Assembly (NCBI RefSeq): GCF_013387485.1
Contig: NZ_JABBXB010000002.1
Coordinates: forward strand, 186,001-250,000
Direction: 5' to 3'
Length of the DNA: 64,000 nt
DNA from: Stenotrophomonas sp. SAM-B
GTDB taxonomy: Bacteria > Pseudomonadota > Gammaproteobacteria > Xanthomonadales > Xanthomonadaceae
Part shown: in pieces, positions 61,455 to 64,000 of the stretch
Layout: each line of letters opens with the position of its first letter
Position numbering within the stretch: the first letter of the stretch is position 1
Program-made: the position numbers and the translations under genes
The notes under the pieces: generated by a model
What the model was told of the DNA's origin: nothing
Seen by the model: the letters and a program-made list of their open reading frames with translations, nothing else
Database searches by the model: none

Positions 61455-62222
61455 TCATGTCGGGTCAGGCCAGTAGGCGCTGTCCGGGGTCGAGCGTGCG
61501 CCGAAAATGGCCTGGCCGACCCGTACGACCGTCGCACCTTCCTCGATGGCGATTTCGAAATCGCCCGACATGCCCATCGACAGTTCGTCCAGGCGGATGC
61601 CCTGTGGCAGCGTGGGGCGCAGCCGCTCGCGCAGGTCGCGCAGCCGTGTAAAGCACGGGCGTACCTGTTCCGGGTCCGACGAGAACAACGCCAGGGTCAT
61701 CAGCCCGCGCACGCGCAGGTTCGGGAACGCCGGGAGCTGCTGCACGAAGTCGGCGACCTCGATCGGGTCCAGGCCGTACTTGCTGTCCTCACCGGAGGTG
61801 TTGACCTGCACGAAGACGTCCAGCGTGCGCTGCTCCAGTGCCAGCCGCTGATCCAGCGCCTGTGCCACCCGCAGGCTGTCCAGCGCCTGGAACTCACTGG
61901 CGAAGCGCGCCACGTCACGTGCCTTGTTGGTCTGCAGGTGGCCGATCACCGACCAGCGCAGGCCGGGCAGGTCGGCCATGGCCGCGGCTTTGCGCTGGGC
62001 TTCCTGCACCTTGTTCTCGCCGAGCTCGTGGCAGCCGGCTTCCCACGCCATGCGCAGGCGGGCTTCATCGACGGTCTTGCTGACCGGCAGCAGGCGTACG
62101 CCGGCCGGGTCGCGCCCGGCCAGTGCACAGGCGCGGACGATGCGTTCGCGCACCGCCTCCAGGTTGTGGCGGATCTCGTCGACGGTGGTGGCCTGGGGCC
62201 AGGTGGGGGCAGCGATGGGCAT
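61455..62222 (-). CDS. yggS: PLP homeostasis protein (YggS/PROSC)
   Basis: 255-residue single-domain PLP-binding barrel of the alanine-racemase fold. PVSKT holds the PLP Lys49, GENKVQE, HLQTNK and SMGMSGDFEIAIEEGATVVRVG are family signatures. It buffers free PLP and affects amino-acid balance. Converges with the LysR gene. Confidence 0.92.
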   Translation of the reverse strand: MPIAAPTWPQATTVDEIRHNLEAVRERIVRACALAGRDPAGVRLLPVSKTVDEARLRMAWEAGCHELGENKVQEAQRKAAAMADLPGLRWSVIGHLQTNKARDVARFASEFQALDSLRVAQALDQRLALEQRTLDVFVQVNTSGEDSKYGLDPIEVADFVQQLPAFPNLRVRGLMTLALFSSDPEQVRPCFTRLRDLRERLRPTLPQGIRLDELSMGMSGDFEIAIEEGATVVRVGQAIFGARSTPDSAYWPDPT

Positions 62223-62332
62223 GGGGGCTCCGGAAGCGGGGACGGCTGCGGCGCGTCGGCGCGCCGGCAGGGCGGTCCCGTGACAACGGACAGGTTGTCA
62301 TAGCGCTACTCGAAAATCACCGCCCGCCGATG

Positions 62333-62839
62333 TCACGGCGCCGCAGCGGAGTGCGGGCTGACGTAGTGCGACTGTTCGTCGTTGTTGAGGAAGATCAGCT
62401 CCGGCTTGCCCTGCCAGGAGGTCAGCATCGCGCCGGTGCTGTTCTGGTGCTTGACCACCAGGGTGGCGCCGCGGTCCGGGTTGGCGGTGACCTTGAACAC
62501 TTCGGTGGTGCCGGTGGCATCGTCCAGGGTGAGGATCGCCTCGTCGCCGACATCGGCGGTGCCGTACCCGCCGCGCTCGGAGCCGTCGGCACCGATCAGG
62601 ATCAGGCCCGACAGCGGTGACGCGCGCGGCCCCTGGGTGACGCCCTTGGTGAGCGGGTCGGGGACCGGCGCGCCGAGGATCACCCGCGCCTGGCCGTTGG
62701 CATCGCGGATGATCAGGCCCCGCGCGGTGATGACACGCTCATCGGACTGGCTCTGGTGCAGGCGCAGCGCGGTCCATCCGGAAACCACCAGAGCAAGGCT
62801 GGATACAACCAGCGTGGTGAGGGTCAGCGCGCGCGACAT
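62333..62839 (-). CDS. Small membrane-anchored protein, unknown
   Basis: 168-residue protein with one N-terminal helix (LTLTTLVVSSLALVVSGWTAL) and a soluble beta-rich periplasmic part carrying ARGLIIRDANGQARVILGAP and VVKHQNSTGAMLTSWQGKPELIFLNN. GGAGACGGT precedes the ATG at 62839. No family named; similar small anchored beta proteins are common in this family of bacteria. Confidence 0.65.
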   Translation of the reverse strand: MSRALTLTTLVVSSLALVVSGWTALRLHQSQSDERVITARGLIIRDANGQARVILGAPVPDPLTKGVTQGPRASPLSGLILIGADGSERGGYGTADVGDEAILTLDDATGTTEVFKVTANPDRGATLVVKHQNSTGAMLTSWQGKPELIFLNNDEQSHYVSPHSAAAP

Positions 62840-62949
62840 ACCGTCTCCGGATCCTTGGAAGGGTGCGACCATACCGGATAGGCCATTCACGACACCAGTC
62901 GGAAAACTCTGGAATTGAATTCAGAGTGTGAAGTGGGTCACGAGATGGC

Positions 62950-64000
62950 TCAGCGGAAATCACGGCTGTGGGTGCGCACGCCGTCGATCAGGCTGTCGAT
63001 GTTGTGCATCTGGCGGACGATCAGGTGCTGCACGCCGTCCACGCGTTCGAGCCGGCCATCGATCTGCATCAACTGCGCTTCGACCAGCACCCGATGCTGG
63101 CGGTCGGCGATCTTGCGCCAGACCACCGCGTTGACCATGCCGCATTCGTCTTCCAGGGTGAGGAAGGTGACGCCGCTGGCGGTCTGTGGGCGCTGGCGCA
63201 TGCGCACCAGGCCGGCAAACCGCACACTGCGCCCGTGCGGCAGTGCGCTCAGTTCGTCGGAACGGTGGCAACGGCGCTGGCGCAGTTGGCTGCGGATGAA
63301 CGACACCATGTGCCGGCCCAGCGTGGTGCCGGTGCTGTTGTAGTCGGCCTGCATGTCCTCGAAGGCACTCGGCAGCGGCAGCGGCACGGCGGTTTCAGTG
63401 GTGGCGCGCGCGGTCTCGAACAGCGGCAGTGGCTTCTCCACGCCGGAAACCTCCCAGCGTGCGCGATGGCGATGGCCGCTCAAGCCCTTGAGTGCGCCGG
63501 CATCGGCCAGCAGGCCCTGGTGGCGACGGTCCAGCTGCGCGCGCTGGCTCAGGTCGGCGACGCTGTCGAAGGGCGCGCGGTGGCGCGCCTGTACCAGTCC
63601 CTTGGCGACCGCCTCGCTGAAACCATCGACCAGGCGCAGGCCCAGGCGGATGCCGAACGGGCGACCTGGCGAGGTGGGCGGGACCAGGGTGCAGTCCCAC
63701 GCGCTGTAACGCACGTCCACCGGCAGCACCGGCACGCCATGGCGGCGCGCGTCCTGCAGGATCTGGTCCGGGGTGTAGAAGCCCAGTGGCTGGCTGTTGA
63801 TCAGGCTGGCGGCAAACGCGGAGGGGTGGTGGCACTTGAGCCAGCAGCTGACATAGGTGATCAGCGCGAAGCTGGCCGCGTGGCTTTCCGGGAAGCCATA
63901 ACTGCCGAATCCCTTGATCTGCTCGAACAGGCGCTCACCGTATTCGCGGCTGTAGCCGTTGGCGGCCATGCCGGCGAGCAGTTTGTCGCGGTGCGGCTCC
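62950..64000 (-). CDS. dnaE2: Error-prone DNA polymerase DnaE2, C-terminal part
   Basis: Only the last 350 residues lie in the window; the 5' end runs past 64000. The finger region KGFGSYGFPESHAASFALITYVSCWLKCHHP and the later OB-fold HGRSVRFAGLVRMRQRPQTASGVTFLTLEDECG identify the ImuC/DnaE2 branch of C-family polymerases, which does mutagenic lesion bypass with ImuA and ImuB. Those partners, if present, lie outside. SOS control would be upstream and cannot be seen. Confidence 0.92.
   Translation of the reverse strand, partial: EPHRDKLLAGMAANGYSREYGERLFEQIKGFGSYGFPESHAASFALITYVSCWLKCHHPSAFAASLINSQPLGFYTPDQILQDARRHGVPVLPVDVRYSAWDCTLVPPTSPGRPFGIRLGLRLVDGFSEAVAKGLVQARHRAPFDSVADLSQRAQLDRRHQGLLADAGALKGLSGHRHRARWEVSGVEKPLPLFETARATTETAVPLPLPSAFEDMQADYNSTGTTLGRHMVSFIRSQLRQRRCHRSDELSALPHGRSVRFAGLVRMRQRPQTASGVTFLTLEDECGMVNAVVWRKIADRQHRVLVEAQLMQIDGRLERVDGVQHLIVRQMHNIDSLIDGVRTHSRDFR

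Overview
The window is high-GC gammaproteobacterial chromosome that looks like the Xanthomonadaceae, most probably Stenotrophomonas or a close relative. The evidence is the strong GC bias, three TonB-dependent receptors in 64 kb, a DcaP-like porin, a thiamin pyrophosphate (TPP) riboswitch in front of a TonB receptor/PnuT pair, an error-prone DnaE2 polymerase and a LytTR two-component pair. The genus call is inference from gene content. No rRNA operon, prophage, insertion sequence or CRISPR array is visible.

Layout. 1-970: three tandem tRNA-Ala(GGC)/tRNA-Glu(TTC) units on the minus strand, each with its own promoter, and two of them with a visible terminator (the third runs off the edge). 1.0-6.9 kb: a copper ATPase and its MerR regulator, then a GlxA-type AraC regulator followed by two thiol-redox genes, a TlpA-like membrane thioredoxin and a DsbG-like lipoprotein. 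6.9-13.3 kb: a probable operon of porin, AdiC-type antiporter, AdiA-type decarboxylase and cation diffusion facilitator, with a perfect FNR-type box upstream. 13.3-14.4 kb: a ParD-like antitoxin overlapping a catalytically intact methionine aminopeptidase. 14.4-24.8 kb: LytTR two-component pair, LysR/RidA divergon, a large AsmA-like protein, an APH-fold kinase and a TPP-riboswitch thiamin uptake operon. 24.8-33.9 kb: a Fur-box-linked TonB receptor, several small hypotheticals, and a LysR-linked cluster whose SDR gene carries a one-base frameshift, ending in a secreted HEXXH metallopeptidase.

34.0-35.5 kb is less GC-rich and holds orphan genes, including a 47-residue membrane protein. 35.8-47.3 kb carries two complete tripartite efflux systems (MexEF-OprN-like and EmrAB-OMF-like) flanking a small metal-handling pair. 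47.3-53.1 kb: AraC regulator, an Lpp-like lipoprotein beside an L,D-transpeptidase, a flavin monooxygenase divergent from a MarR regulator, and a secreted trypsin-like protease. 53.2-57.2 kb: a periplasmic tyrosine phosphatase with a TonB receptor, divergent from a TetR regulator with a clear shared operator. 57.3-64 kb: AcuI-type reductase, ClC antiporter, an AraC remnant, two tiny conserved-looking proteins, LysR, YggS and the 3' part of dnaE2.

Themes are envelope transport, efflux and metal or acid stress. Local regulators sit next to or divergent from their targets, and several carry dyad sites that can be read in the sequence. The observations most worth pursuing are the ParD-like/MetAP overlap, the FNR-box decarboxylase operon with its porin, the phosphatase/TonB-receptor pair, the covarying hairpins between the tandem tRNAs, and a likely AUC start codon in the L,D-transpeptidase gene.
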